Assembly: GCA_947044365.1 (NCBI GenBank)
Contig: OX345644.1
Coordinates: forward strand, 5,276,577 to 5,340,576
Origin: Petrosia ficiformis
Taxonomy: Eukaryota > Porifera > Demospongiae > Haplosclerida > Petrosiidae
Reading direction: 5' to 3'
DNA: 64,000 nucleotides
Under the pieces are notes generated by a model that made no database searches, was not told where the DNA came from, and saw nothing but the letters and a program-made list of their open reading frames with translations. Position 1 is the stretch's first letter; each line of letters starts with the position of its first letter. A program made the position numbers and the translations under genes. Below are positions 1-11,400 of this stretch, piece by piece.

Positions 1-849
1 GCTGCAGGACCACTAGCTGGTATTATCCTGACATGTAATATTATTACAGTCTCAACTATTGACTATTTACAAGGAAATGAGTTCTTTTTGTATGCAATGA
101 GAGTGTATGTTTCATTGATGAATCTTAATCTTGGATTTCCAATGTGTTTGTAACTTTGTATGATGGATTGACACCATCTATTAAGAGAGTCTACAGTTCC
201 TTTATTCAATATATTTGTGGATTCTCCTTTTTGGATTTATCATACTGAGTCGATATTCTATTCGTATCTCAAACCTCACAGCAGCTTCATCAATTCAAGT
301 ATTAGCTACACTCATTCACCTCTCATTCTCTAAACTACTCATTACTACTATTGATATCCTGGTGTTTGTTCCTGTTAAAACTGAAATGAATGGTACTGTC
401 ACAGTGTGGTATGGAGATGGTAATGTCTTTTATCTTCATGACAAGGAACATATCATACTATTCTGTTTCGCTCTTGTCACATTGGTGTTTTTCATTATCC
501 CTTACATACTATTTGTCACATTTGGTGTCTACTGTATGAGATGGAACCTTTCAGGAGTCCAAAGTTAAACTGTATAGACATTAGTTGTCTGTCTATAGTA
601 TCCCTTCAGCTAATTATTGTAGCTATTAACAGATCATTTGTACATATAGTAATGTATTGTACAGCTTCATTGACTCTTTTATTAGTACTTGGTTTCATGA
701 GCCTTATATTTTATCAAGTATGGAAAAAATGCAGATCATCCAGATGGTGCCTAGGAAAGAAGGTTAGCAATAGAAGATATGAAGATGAAGATTACATTGA
801 ACCTGATGAAATGAGACGATCACTACTCTTCTTTAATGATTCAAACTAA
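1..849 (+). pseudogene. 3' part of a beta-helix/multi-TM receptor-like gene, broken
   Basis: This is the C-terminal membrane domain of the family whose intact member is at 29918-33951; it aligns with about 32905-33951 of that gene at very high nucleotide identity. The gene runs off the left edge of the window. An 8-nt insertion near 150 (a duplicated TTTGTA-like stretch) creates an immediate stop, a 1-nt loss near 188 shifts the frame again, and about 208 nt covering the seventh and eighth membrane segments are missing at 544 compared with the intact copy, which shifts the frame once more. Two open pieces remain (215-568 and 541-849). The 3' end still encodes the acidic cytoplasmic tail (EDEDYIEPDEMRRSLLFFND). 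Seen directly: homology and lesions. Inferred: not functional. Confidence 0.88.
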
Positions 850-1216
850 AATGAATTTATAAATTTCGTATCTTGCCTCCTTTCATTTTTTTGTTAATTC
901 AATATTATATATTTTATGTCAAAATATTAAACTTTGTGTTATAACTATAAGTCTATAACCTTCACTACAAGCTCATAATTTACTAGTCATATATACTAAA
1001 AACATAAAACTCACTGGGGAAAAATTCATGTAATATTCCTGTCACCACCCTTCATCCTCTGCTGCCGCATTACCCATTACTCCTAATAGTCCATAATCCC
1101 TACCACCAAACACTACACCTATCTTACCAGCATGAAGTCAAGTACTTGCCCAACTCTAAAGAAGATGGTTAAACACTATCATTGTTTTAACACACATTGT
1201 CATTGTTCTTTGTTAC
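850..1216. other. AT-rich spacer, no gene seen
   Basis: Between the end of the broken receptor-like gene and the start of the duplicated BTBD9-like block. I see no open frame, splice-supported exon or repeat relationship inside the window here. Confidence 0.5.
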
Positions 1217-1653
1217 ATGAGCTATTTTGATTTTTCGATGCACTTCACTCGTCAATTTTCCTGTTCTACCATAACAAAAGAGCTAGATACACCTTTGCAT
1301 GATTCCAAGAATAGGGGTTTTAGCAAGGGATCACTTTGCATATATATTTATCAAAGAATAATTATGATTGCTCATGATAATTTGCAATTTATTTTCCACA
1401 AGTACGTGTTGGTTGGGCTAACCCATTTATCTTTTATAAACTGATTGGTCAAGATCACATGACCTATTTTCACTAATAAACAAAGAAAAAAGAAGGGTGT
1501 GGCTTTTCCTGATCGTTTTCTTGACGGACTAAAATAGGTACGCGATCCAGAAACCAATTAGGATAGCCTTCTTGACTTGATCCCCCTGCTTTTCCTACAT
1601 TACATTCAGATCTACCAAGAGAAAGGAACTGATCACGCGATCGTTGAGCGGCA

Positions 1654-2481
1654 ATGAATTCTCCTCCAAGGATTATGCCTCTGAACCAAGTCCGCTTTAA
1701 TCATCCTCCAATAACATCATTTCAAAGTACTTTGTCCCCTAACCAAGCCTCTAATCCTCTTCCAGTATCCTCTTCATGGACTACGACCTCTAACATGATC
1801 TTTAGTCCTCTTCCAGTATCCTCTTCATGGACTACGACCACCAACCAAGCCTCTAATCCTCTTCCGGTATCCTCTTCGCGGAATATGACCCCTATCATGA
1901 TGTCCAATCCTCCTTCGATATCCTCTCCTCCCAGTCCTTTTTTGTTTAACCAAGTGCCTTCATCAGCTTCAACTGTTTCTCCAAGAGTTAATTCTACTCA
2001 AACAACTGTTATTCATCAACATAACTTCACCTCTCCCCAGCTAACAAATGAGGATTCATCAGGTTATCTCAAAGATCTTCTTGATTCAATGATAGATAGA
2101 ATGTGGCAAGCAGGTATGTACTATGTATATAATTATGCACATGTAAATACCATGTATGTATGTATGTATGTATTTAGATAGACTAGATACATGTTAATAC
2201 AGTGTACATATATGTAAGTATGTACATATATGTAAGTATGTACATGTATGTAAGTATGTACATGCATGTATGCACATGTAGGTAAACTAGGTACATATGT
2301 GTACATAATATTATGCACATAATATTATGCATGTATGTTGTTTTGATACAATTTATAAATCTTTCAGCTGGAAATGCTGAAGTAGCTAGGACATTAACTT
2401 ATAGTGATGAAGATCAACAGTTTGAAACATTACTACATAGTGATCTTTGTTATCTGAATGGTGACATTTCATGTGAGTAAT

Positions 2482-2547
<66 letters not shown>

Positions 2548-5500
2548 CATTTATTGTCATACCCTTTCTTATCCTTCTATTAGTATCTATTAGTCTTACA
2601 ACACAAATGTCTTCAAGATTTTTGAAGCTCCTACAAGATAGGAATCATTGTGATGTCACCTTCAAAATTTGTATGCACAGAATTGTGGCCCATAGGTATG
2701 TACATGTATGTATATATGTATATCGGACAGGTAATTAACAAACTGAGGTATAAAAGTAATAGACAGTTAATTGTATTAGTAATAGTAATAGTAATATACA
2801 ATCTCAATGTTGAGGTAATAGTAGTAATTGACATTAAGTAATACCAGAATGTTCATTTATAGTAGGGCCAACAGAAAGACATTTTTGTATTGTAGGGAAA
2901 GTTTTTCAGCCAGAAACATGCAGACTAATTGATTCTGTTTTTGAGAAACTCATGAATATTAAATGCAATGGTCATTTAGTTTAAAGCTGGAAAGAATAAT
3001 TTCAAAGAAACCTTAATGCTATAGTAATCCATAACAGTAACACTAACTTGGCAGTAATAGTAATAGTAATAGTAATATACTAATTTTTAAGGTAATAGTA
3101 ATTTATACATTTACACTGACTTAGGAGGTATTATGGTAATAATATTGATTTTTAAGGCAATAGTGATAGTAATTAACCTATCACACTGACTTTGGAGGTA
3201 TTAGTAATAGTGATTTTTAAGGTGATAGTAATAGTAATATATTACATTGCATTGTAATTGACCCCATGTCTGAATTATTGTATATATGTATGTACATGTA
3301 TGTATGTATGTATGTACATGTTTGTATGTATGATTGTATGTACATGTATGTATGTACACATTGTATGTGTGTAATGTGTATGTATTTATTTATGTATCAT
3401 TTTCATGTGTATTTTCAGGATAGTACTAGCTGCACAGTCAGAGTATTTTGATTGTCTTCTGTTTGGTTCAATGAGAGAGTCAGAAGAGAATTGTGAAATA
3501 GAACTAATAGATGTATCATTATTTATTTTCCGGTTACTTCTATACTATGCATATACAGGACATGTGAAATTAAATAGAGTTACATTACAAGTGAGTATTG
3601 CATGAAAACAAAAAATGATACACATGTTAATATAATTATAATAAATGTAAACTTTTTAAATATGTAACTAAATTTGCAAAAAGGGTCTCATTGATCATAC
3701 ACTTATACCTTTAATTACTGGCTATTTGTACATTTTAGTAAAGGAAGCCAACACAATATGATATCTAAGAAGATTAATAATAGCTCTTACTGGATACCAA
3801 TGTTCAGTGACTTCCTGTACAAAATAAAAATACTAAAATGGAGAAACCTCACTATATTGCAGTAACTATAGTCAGTACACAGGAATTTTGGTCTGTGAAC
3901 AGACTGAGGGATTCATAGCCATACAGTGATCTTAATCACACAATTTAATAATCTTTGGCTTTAGACATCCAGTCATCCATTCTTGGTAAAAGACTGAACA
4001 AAACAAAGTCAGCTCTACAGTCTATTGTACATCATCATGCTATATATATGATCTACAGTGATACTGACAAGTTATGAGTTCAAATCATGGCAGGAAACAG
4101 CAACTTTGTGCTCCAAAGACAAAGATCCTCCAGGTGTACTAAACTGAATAACTGAATAAAAGTGTGACCATCATGGCAGAAAGCTTACTATATGATCGAT
4201 GTTGTAGCTGAATTGTTTTTGATTTCAAGCAGGTTTCAAGCAAGATGAGTTTGGTTTCAGCGAACTCTTGCTAACAGACGTCAATGAGTTACAAAAATTG
4301 TCATAACTAGAGAGGTTTTAGCAAACGCCTGCTGTCAATTTTGATCCTTGTATGATTTGAAGTTTCCTGTTCCCAAATTCCAGCAAAACTATGAACATTA
4401 GCACTTTGAAATTACTACCAGACAAACAGACACAATTATTACAGTAACTCTGTACTTACACACGTGAGAGTTAGTGGGGTATAAGCATTAGAGCAAAACT
4501 AATTTATGGGGAATGTCCCTTTTTGCAAATTTGGTCTGATGTAATTACATGTATTTATTTTATGATAGGGTGTACTAGATCTGATGGAAGCTGCTGATCG
4601 TTTTAGTTTTCTTGCTCTTAAAGATGCTTTAGCTAATCAACTATCATCTCTTATTAATTTATCAACAGTAATACCAATATACATATCAGCACGTAGACTA
4701 GAGTTGAAACAGGTGGGATATAGTTATACTTATACACATGTACAGTGTACATGTATAATCATTTCCAGTATATCATTGTACATGTTTCTAATCATTCATT
4801 AGCTTCAAGAGTCATGTCTAACGTTTTCAGACAAGAATGCAGCTGCCATCCTACAAGAACATTCACTTCTCACACTTTCTGAGGGTGCATTATCAGAGAT
4901 ACTTCAAAGAGATACATTTCTAGTAGAAGAGATGTCAATATATCGTACCGTTCTACTCTGGATGCAGGAAAATAATGTTATTGAGAGTGATTTGTTGAGA
5001 TGTGTCCGGTTATCAGAGATACCTTCCCAGTTTTTAGTGGATTTGTCAGAACCTAACGGATGTTTCAGTGAGACTGAAGTCTTTGCTGCTCTGAAAATTC
5101 GAATAAAGCGCAACTGGGAAGCAATGAGACCCAGAGGAAGAATTGGTTAGAAAGCTCATATAACTATATTTATTTAGTCAACTTATTCATTTTCCACAGA
5201 AAGAAACAAGAATTTGTTTGATTACGAGGAATGTGCTTTTTTACAGGGGAATATTACCTGGAAACAAGTCTCTAACCAAGAGACAGTAGGAGATCCTTTA
5301 GGTGGAGTAGGACGAGAAGGAATAAGAGTAAGGCCAAGAGTCTGGTCAGGAGGAGGTGGGGTACAGCCATGGCCGGGAGTCTTTGGAAGTGGAGGTAGAC
5401 CAGGTTTAGGCCGACGAAGAATCTTTGGATATGCAACAGAAATGGAGTATTATGGAAATCCTGAAATGCCATTGAGTAGTGTAATACTGTCCAATAGTCT

Positions 5501-6537
5501 ATCTCAACCAATTTGCACAAGTCAAACATCAAGATCAACAAAGCTTCCTGAATTTGTTGTAGCATTAAATGACATCTATCTCTTAAACTATATTATATTT
5601 GATCCCTATCCTGAAGAACTCACAGAGACAAATGAAAGTCTTGGATTCTCATATACACTGAAAATATCTCGTGATAGTTCCCATTGGAATACATTTATTG
5701 ATTATACTGGATATTATTGTTATGGTAGACAACATATCACACTCCCTACCATTGCTGTTAGGTAAATTATTATATACAGTAACTCTTGTGTGTCATTCAT
5801 CCAACCTTCAATTTCCATCTTAATCTCTATTATGTCCAGTCATCCATTCATTTACTGTCTGTTCATGTATTCATAGATACTTGTGTTTGAAGTTAGCGAG
5901 TGTTACCAACACAAACACAGACTTCACAGTGCAATTGAGGAAGTGTAGTTTTAATGATGAAGAGAAATATATTCATAGAGAAAATGGAATTTTAGGTAGT
6001 AATATATACAGCATTCAGCAGGACTTACTTACAAATCATGTGTATCTTTCTCTATAGCACCACAAACCTTTTTAAAGGCAATTGTTATTCAAGAGTGGAA
6101 AAGTGAGTATGAGCAACATATTTGTACTGCAAGATTAAGGCAACCAGTCAGTGTGAAGACATTGAAGTAAGATAATTATTATTAAATTATAATATTTAAT
6201 TAAATTATTGTCTTGCAGATTTAAGCTAGATACTAATTGTTGTGTTGGAACAATTGGAGATATTACAATATCTTTTAATGAAGAGAAGAAAGAGCAAACT
6301 CTAACTAATATCATCTTAAAAGGGTATGAATAATTATGATATAATGTAAACTTTAATTCATATAAATTCTGTTTGTTTAGTTCTGAGAGTGAATTTATAA
6401 TAATTGAACTACCAGAAACAGTCATTTTGACAGGATTCACTTTGAAGATTATTAATATTATAAATATACAACTCCCTACATCTTCTTCTGACTCATTTAA
6501 ACTATTAGACATATTGATTAGATCAAAAACAAAATGA
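1654..6537 (+). CDS. BTBD9-like BTB-BACK-discoidin protein, copy A (11 exons, 795 aa)
   Basis: Exons 1654-2113, 2368-2472, 2584-2695, 3419-3590, 4569-4712, 4803-5145, 5200-5761, 5877-5995, 6058-6166, 6219-6323 and 6381-6537 join through GT-AG introns in one open frame. Residues 1-153 are Pro/Ser/Thr-rich with a 17-residue repeat (PLPVSSSWTTT core). A BTB domain starts near 197 (LLQDRNHCDVTFKICMHRIV) and spans exons 3-5; a BACK domain follows at about 330-440. After a short Gly/Arg-rich linker, residues about 530-675 look like the F5/8-type discoidin domain of BTBD9 (RDSSHWNTFIDYTGYYC). The last 120 residues are an unassigned beta-rich region. BTB-BACK proteins usually act as Cul3 adaptors; for this protein that is inference. 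The low-complexity N-terminus is not part of BTBD9. The tandem (GA)n tract in intron 2 and TATG tracts in introns 1 and 3 are non-coding. Confidence 0.88.
2158..2290. repeat. TATG/TACATG microsatellite in intron 1
   Basis: Degenerate tetranucleotide array (TATG, GTAC ATGTA variants) inside intron 1 of copy A. The same array stands in intron 1 of copy B at about 57980-58120. Small open frames over it are artefacts of the repeat. Confidence 0.85.
2483..2542. repeat. (GA)n microsatellite in intron 2
   Basis: About 28 uninterrupted GA units, 41 nt upstream of the exon 3 acceptor. It is kept at the same place in copy B (58334-58391), so it predates the duplication. Confidence 0.95.
3284..3390. 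repeat. TATG microsatellite in intron 3
   Basis: Tandem TATG/TACATG units just upstream of the exon 4 acceptor, mirrored at about 59140-59250 in copy B. Confidence 0.85.
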
Positions 6538-7649
6538 AGCATAGTAGACACCCCCTACATCTCCTGATTATCTGAAAGTATTTTTTTATATTTTATATAG
6601 TAAATATAATTGTTATCTTTTAAATTGTACCCATTTTTAACAAATGGAGATGATTTTTTAAAATCACTTTAAAAAACATTGTTTGAACCTTTCTTTATAG
6701 GATATCGAGTGCCGCCATGATAGATGAAACTATGTTCATTTGGTCAGGATTTAGATCATCTGAAATATTTTACACTAGTAGTTAAGCTACGTCCTTGCAA
6801 AGAACTCTACGACATATATAAACCAATGAAATAGAGTATATTTTGTGTTAGTTACGCATGAGGCGTCAACCTTCGATTGGATTTGATATGAGTAGTACAT
6901 GACTGTACAGAATACATAGCTAACTATAATACTTATAACAAGTTAACAGTACTTACATATGCATGTAGCTATGTGAAATGAGCAAAATGTTTCTAATGCA
7001 GGTCAGATGTTTGGGTGTATGTACCGTATTGTGATGCAGACTTAATTTCACTTGCATATTTAAATAAAGCAGCAAGACCCAACTGTAAGAGAGGTATATA
7101 AGTGATTTATTGACCTGATATAAACCAATCTGACTGCTCAATTCAAACATTATCTTGTCTTCTACTTGGTACACAGACTGGTAATCAGACGTCAAATATG
7201 GTTGCTATAGTGATGGGCTGTGGTCTGGTGTTCTTTCTAGATGTCAATGTTTAAATAACATAATAATGAAGTTATTATTATAATATTATGCCTAACATAT
7301 AGCCACTATCAAACTATAATTACAACCTTTTCTTCAGAAACACTTTGTAATTATAATTAAATTTAATAATTATAACTTATTATGAACATAATCACGTACA
7401 TGAGTTTGTATTTTGCAAGTTAAAGACATATATAACACAATATTCTTATGAACCAATAAACATAAAGTTAATTAACAGTTTAAACTTGGTGAGTGGAGGC
7501 AATACTGTTGACCCTTAAAGCATGAACATACATGAGTTAACATTTCATCTATCATGGATATATAGTTATAACTATATTTATTATTTCAGTACTAAAATTG
7601 TTACACTCTAGTATGGTCCCTTTAATTTGTTAAAAGAATGGTTTCTGTA

Positions 7650-9480
7650 CATTCCTGAATGAGCCAAGTGCTATCAAAAATGAAAATGATGAGTCATTGA
7701 TATACAGCTTTATGTGTAGGAGAAGTCAATTGTAATAGATACACATATATCTTTTTAATCAATACATGTATGGTGTACAGAGCCATCTATGATTGTTTTC
7801 CACGGAGTTGAACCTATATTTATATATTTCCTTGTGGCTTATATGTTACAGTGTGCTTATACATTGCATATGTAGTTAAGGAAGTTTTGTCATTGGGCTT
7901 GATCATTTAATAGGAGTGGCATGTAAAAGAATGCATACTGAGTTACACATTACAAACTACTAGGAAGAAAGCACTCAAAGCAGGTGGTAAAAACTGCAAG
8001 AAATAGCTGCTGAAGCAAAAGCAACATTATAAATTATGTTCAAGGATCTTAAAGATTAATTAGGTATGAAAGGTTATTGAGTCTCAGATATCATCAGCAA
8101 TGATTTATTTGGAATTATTGAAAGACTGTGGCTTCAATTTCATTGAGGATTTAGTGTTCGGAGTACACAGAAAGATGGAGACACTAGTGCTGTCACCAAT
8201 TAGTGATAGCTACCACAAAACAATCATAGGGATACGTTTGTGTTCAATATATCTTGTTCATATGCACATACAGACATTCAGTGATATCAGGGCAAAAAAT
8301 TTACAGATGGCGAAAATATAGGTCATTAATTATTCATGAGTGTTAATTAACAGAAAACTACTTTAATTATAAACGGGCAAGCCACTTTTGACATGTCTAC
8401 AAACCCTTTAAAATTTACAATGTAGCTGTATCTAACATGTGAAATTATACAATATAATACACACAATATCATTAAGTACATAGTATTAACTGATTGGTTA
8501 GTACCATGATTGTATACCATCCAAATTATATCTGACAGTACAATAAATAGGTACCTTAATTTATTAATGAATCTTCTTTTCTGCAGTTAAATAACACCAT
8601 TTTAATGTTCTATCTGAATATAATGTGTTTACTGGTAACATTCAGTTCAGGAGATATCTAAATAGTAAAACATGATAGTCAGAACCCCAAATATTTACTC
8701 TAAAGATGATTCATACCACCATCATGGATTCATGATCAGATCTAATGTCATCATCACTAGCTACGTAGTTTCATGTAGTCAGCTCCACCCACTAGGTCAA
8801 GAGAGGGCTTGGTTACATGACACTATGTCATCATATCACTATGACCATTCTTTATTTCTGAACTTCACTCCATATAGAGCTAACATGGTAATAAAATGGT
8901 TCATAAAATTATAATGCAACTTTATAAAGAGTTAGTAGTTTCTTCATATAGTTTTCCTTGCATTACATCATCCTAGGAAGTATCGGGTTATATCCTGTTT
9001 GGCACTATTAAAAGTGGAAAAGTGTGTAGTTTTGTCACTAATTATAGCCAGTTTTATGAAATAAACTGCTAAAATCGGTACTCACCAAACCCACCAATTG
9101 CAACTGTGAAAATTACTGTATGCAGGCTAATTATCTCATAAAGTATTCAGCGGCTATCAATATACTATTACTAAATATTTATGATCTATTTTTAAACAAA
9201 GCACGCACACCCACACTGATGTGAAATAGATATACACATTAGAGTGTGGTTGTTTACATGAATTACCATCCTTATATCCATATATGGTCAAACACACCCC
9301 TTTCTAAGATACTATGATCATCAGTACTTCAATAGAAGTGAAAATATTTACTATTCTTTTCATACTCTACTAGTTATCATGATTGATATCTATCAATGGA
9401 GATCAAGTATAGGATCATGGTATTATCATCAGATATCATATCATACTCACTCTTCTAAAAAGTCTCACACCAGTGATGTA
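7650..9480. other. Intergenic: old repeat copies, no gene
   Basis: About 7775-8240 is a diverged copy of the dispersed repeat better preserved at 48961-49400 and 52748-53250 (shared cores such as TAGTTAAGGAAGTT and AATCATAGGGATAC). About 8380-9090 matches 18370-19380 and is the 5' flank of the NLR locus. A 73-codon open frame at 8100-8321 lies across the repeat and is not supported as a gene. Confidence 0.6.
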
Positions 9481-9530
9481 ACCACTGATAACAGCAGGAT
9501 AAATGGAGTCACTAGGATCAGGTGGATTGA

Positions 9531-9611
9531 GGTCTAGCCTTCTCTCTAGTCTGTGGACTACTTCTCCTCCTCATTTTATCAGGAGATATTGAACTCAACC
9601 CTGGTCCTATA
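9531..9611 (+). other. Leader exon with a 2A-like ribosome-skipping motif (GDIELNPGP)
   Basis: In this frame the DNA reads a hydrophobic run (LVCGLLLLLILS) directly followed by GDIELNPGP at 9582-9608, which meets the 2A consensus D(V/I)ExNPG-P completely. The exon ends at a GTAATA donor after 9611 and joins in phase to the Death-like exon at 9670. 2A-like signal peptides at the N-terminus of NLRs are known from sea urchin, where skipping or non-skipping decides between cytosolic and secreted products. A stop lies upstream at 9528 and no ATG is in frame; ATG 9503 is one frame away. Confidence 0.8.
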
Positions 9612-9669
9612 ACAGGTAATAGTAATTAGTAATGTTGTATGATATGATTATTATACTGACAAAATTTAG

Positions 9670-9953
9670 ATTTAACATCAAGCAATGCTCTACGACTTCT
9701 GGTTAAAAGTGGTTTTATTGTTAAAGATGAACTTATCGATCTTCTTGGTGTGTCCCTGGATGAAAGAAGGAGACTCAAGACAAGGGTTAACACTGATCAT
9801 GACTACCACTTTGCATTAGAAGAAGGTTTACAATGGTGGATTAATAACTCTACCACAGATTCTTTGGTAGATCTCACCTCAGCTGTTGATAAATGTGAAG
9901 ACTGTAGTAATATAGCTAATATAATGAGAAAAGAGATTGGAATTGCTTTATAA
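9670..9953 (+). other. Death-like domain exon of the NLR locus
   Basis: Acceptor TTTAG at 9665-9669 joins to the leader in phase. The protein reads as a helical Death-fold module (SNALRLLVKSGFIVKDELID, then LEEGLQWWINNS, LTSAVDKC, IANIMRKEIGI). It would recruit an adaptor by homotypic contact. It ends in TAA at 9951-9953 where a donor would be expected right after the last helix; none is obvious, so this may be a lesion. Confidence 0.65.
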
Positions 9954-9988
9954 TTATATAACTTGTTAAGTTAATATGTATTCTGTAG

Positions 9989-10295
9989 TTAACCAGAAAC
10001 CAAGGAAAGTATTACAGGTTCACTCTGCTTATCTAATTGATGTATTAAGCACTATACCTAATAGAGTGACAAATGCATTGTATGCTGAAAACCTGATACC
10101 ACTTGAGGTTAAGACTAATTTACTTTCGCTAACAGAAGATTATAAAAAAAGCTAGTAAACTGGTACTTGTGTTAGAGAGGCAACTACAAACACATTCTGA
10201 TCTAGACCAGCATCTACATGATATTTGTCATGTATTAAGAAATCAACAACATCACACACTAACAGATATTGCTACCTCCATATTAAAACAGTTAG
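9989..10295 (+). other. CARD-like domain exon of the NLR locus, frameshifted
   Basis: Follows an acceptor at 9987-9988. The first half reads VLQVHSAYLIDVLSTIPNRV and LYAENLIPLEVKTNLLSL; the second half, LVLERQLQTHSDLDQHLHDI and LTDIATSILKQLG, is in another frame. The two join if one A is removed from the A7 run at 10144-10150. The exon ends at a GTCAGT donor; the next intron is only 59 nt. Confidence 0.65.
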
Positions 10296-10354
10296 GTCAG
10301 TCTTTTCTATACATAAACAACATTCATTACTATTATTATCTTTCATACCTACAG

Positions 10355-11400
10355 GTCATTCTATCACTGATGAAACTACATCCATTAGTACATTGGATCC
10401 TGATGTACAACAATATTGTGATATTATGAGGGATAAATATAAACACCAACCTATTGTTCCTATAGACTGGCCACCACAAGTTGGACAGGACTTCTTTGAA
10501 AGATTAGCACTATTAGAATCACAACATAGAGAAGCTGATCCTAAAACAATACAGCAGACAGCTTGGTGTATGTTAAAAGGAAATATACCACACTTCACTA
10601 ATAATAAAATTATGTTCATAGATATCGAGCATGTCCTCAAACCAAGTAAGAGTGGTCAGTCTTTTACTGTAGTCATTGATGGTCCTCTTGGTATTGGTAA
10701 AACAACTCTCTGTCGTAAACTCTACAATATGTGGGCTAATAGACAAATCAAACATCAACAATATGATTTGGTTATTTACTGTCCTCTAAGATATGACAAG
10801 GAAGCTCAAGCTAGTACACTACAAGAACTGTTTGTTTATCGATGTGATGAAGTTGTCACAGTAACAAAATGGTTTCAAAAGAGACATAGTGAAGGACTAC
10901 TGATAATATTTGATGGTTGGGATGAATTAAGTGTTGAACTCAGACAATCTTCACTAGCAACTAGAATCATTTGTAAAGAACTATTAGTCAAATGTTCAGT
11001 AATTGTTACCTCTCGTAGCTATGCCTCCTCTTCCCTGCTTGACTTAGACTCTACAACATTTACAGTAGAAGAATTTTAAAATGTAGTTCGCGAAACACTT
11101 GAAAAGCCACCTCATATAGCAGAGAAACTCGTCCAAGATCTTGAAGTACGAGGTAATTTGCAGTCATTGTGTTACATACCACTAGTCTGTTCCATAGTCA
11201 TCTTAGTTTATTGTAAGAAAAATGGAAAGTTAGCAACAACACTCACCCAATTATATGAGAACTTTATCCTACAAACTATCAGAAAATATGTGAAAAAAAG
11301 TCAATTTACTGAACCTGACCTAATGAACAGCCTTCATTATTTACCATCACCAGTCATAGCTACACCTTTCCAAAAGATGTGTAAAGTTTGCTTACCTCAG
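10355..11400 (+). other. NACHT NTPase region of the NLR locus
   Basis: Walker A reads GPLGIGKTT, Walker B reads LLIIFDGWDEL, and the sensor-like motif reads VIVTSRSYASSSLL, the order expected of a STAND-class NACHT ATPase. The frame stops at TAA 11077-11079 and resumes in the same frame through the winged-helix-like part (LCYIPLVCSIVILVYCKKNG), which points to a single nonsense change. Catalytic residues needed for nucleotide binding are all present upstream of the stop. Confidence 0.85.

Larger units (their letters stand above)
1217..7647 (+). repeat. Segmental duplication, copy A
   Basis: Sequence from about 1217 to at least 7647 recurs in the same orientation at about 57133-64000. The similarity covers the promoter, all 11 exons, most introns and about 1.1 kb of 3' flank of the BTBD9-like gene. 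Copy B continues to the window edge, so the duplication is longer than visible. Both copies lie directly downstream of a 3' fragment of the beta-helix/multi-TM family, which suggests that the original unit included that gene. Confidence 0.95.

Noticed and set aside
1..849. Two short independent membrane-protein genes
   Set aside because: Comparison with 32905-33951 shows one gene split by an insertion, a 1-nt loss and a 208-nt deletion.
1722..1907. Minus-strand open frame opposite BTBD9-like exon 1
   Set aside because: Antisense shadow of the 51-nt coding repeat.
2133..2318. Minus-strand open frame in TATG repeats
   Set aside because: Product of the tetranucleotide array (HTYIHVHTYIYVHT reading); same effect at 3266, 41209 and 57961.
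8100..8321. 73-codon open frame
   Set aside because: It spans a diverged copy of dispersed repeat R1 and lacks splice or family support.
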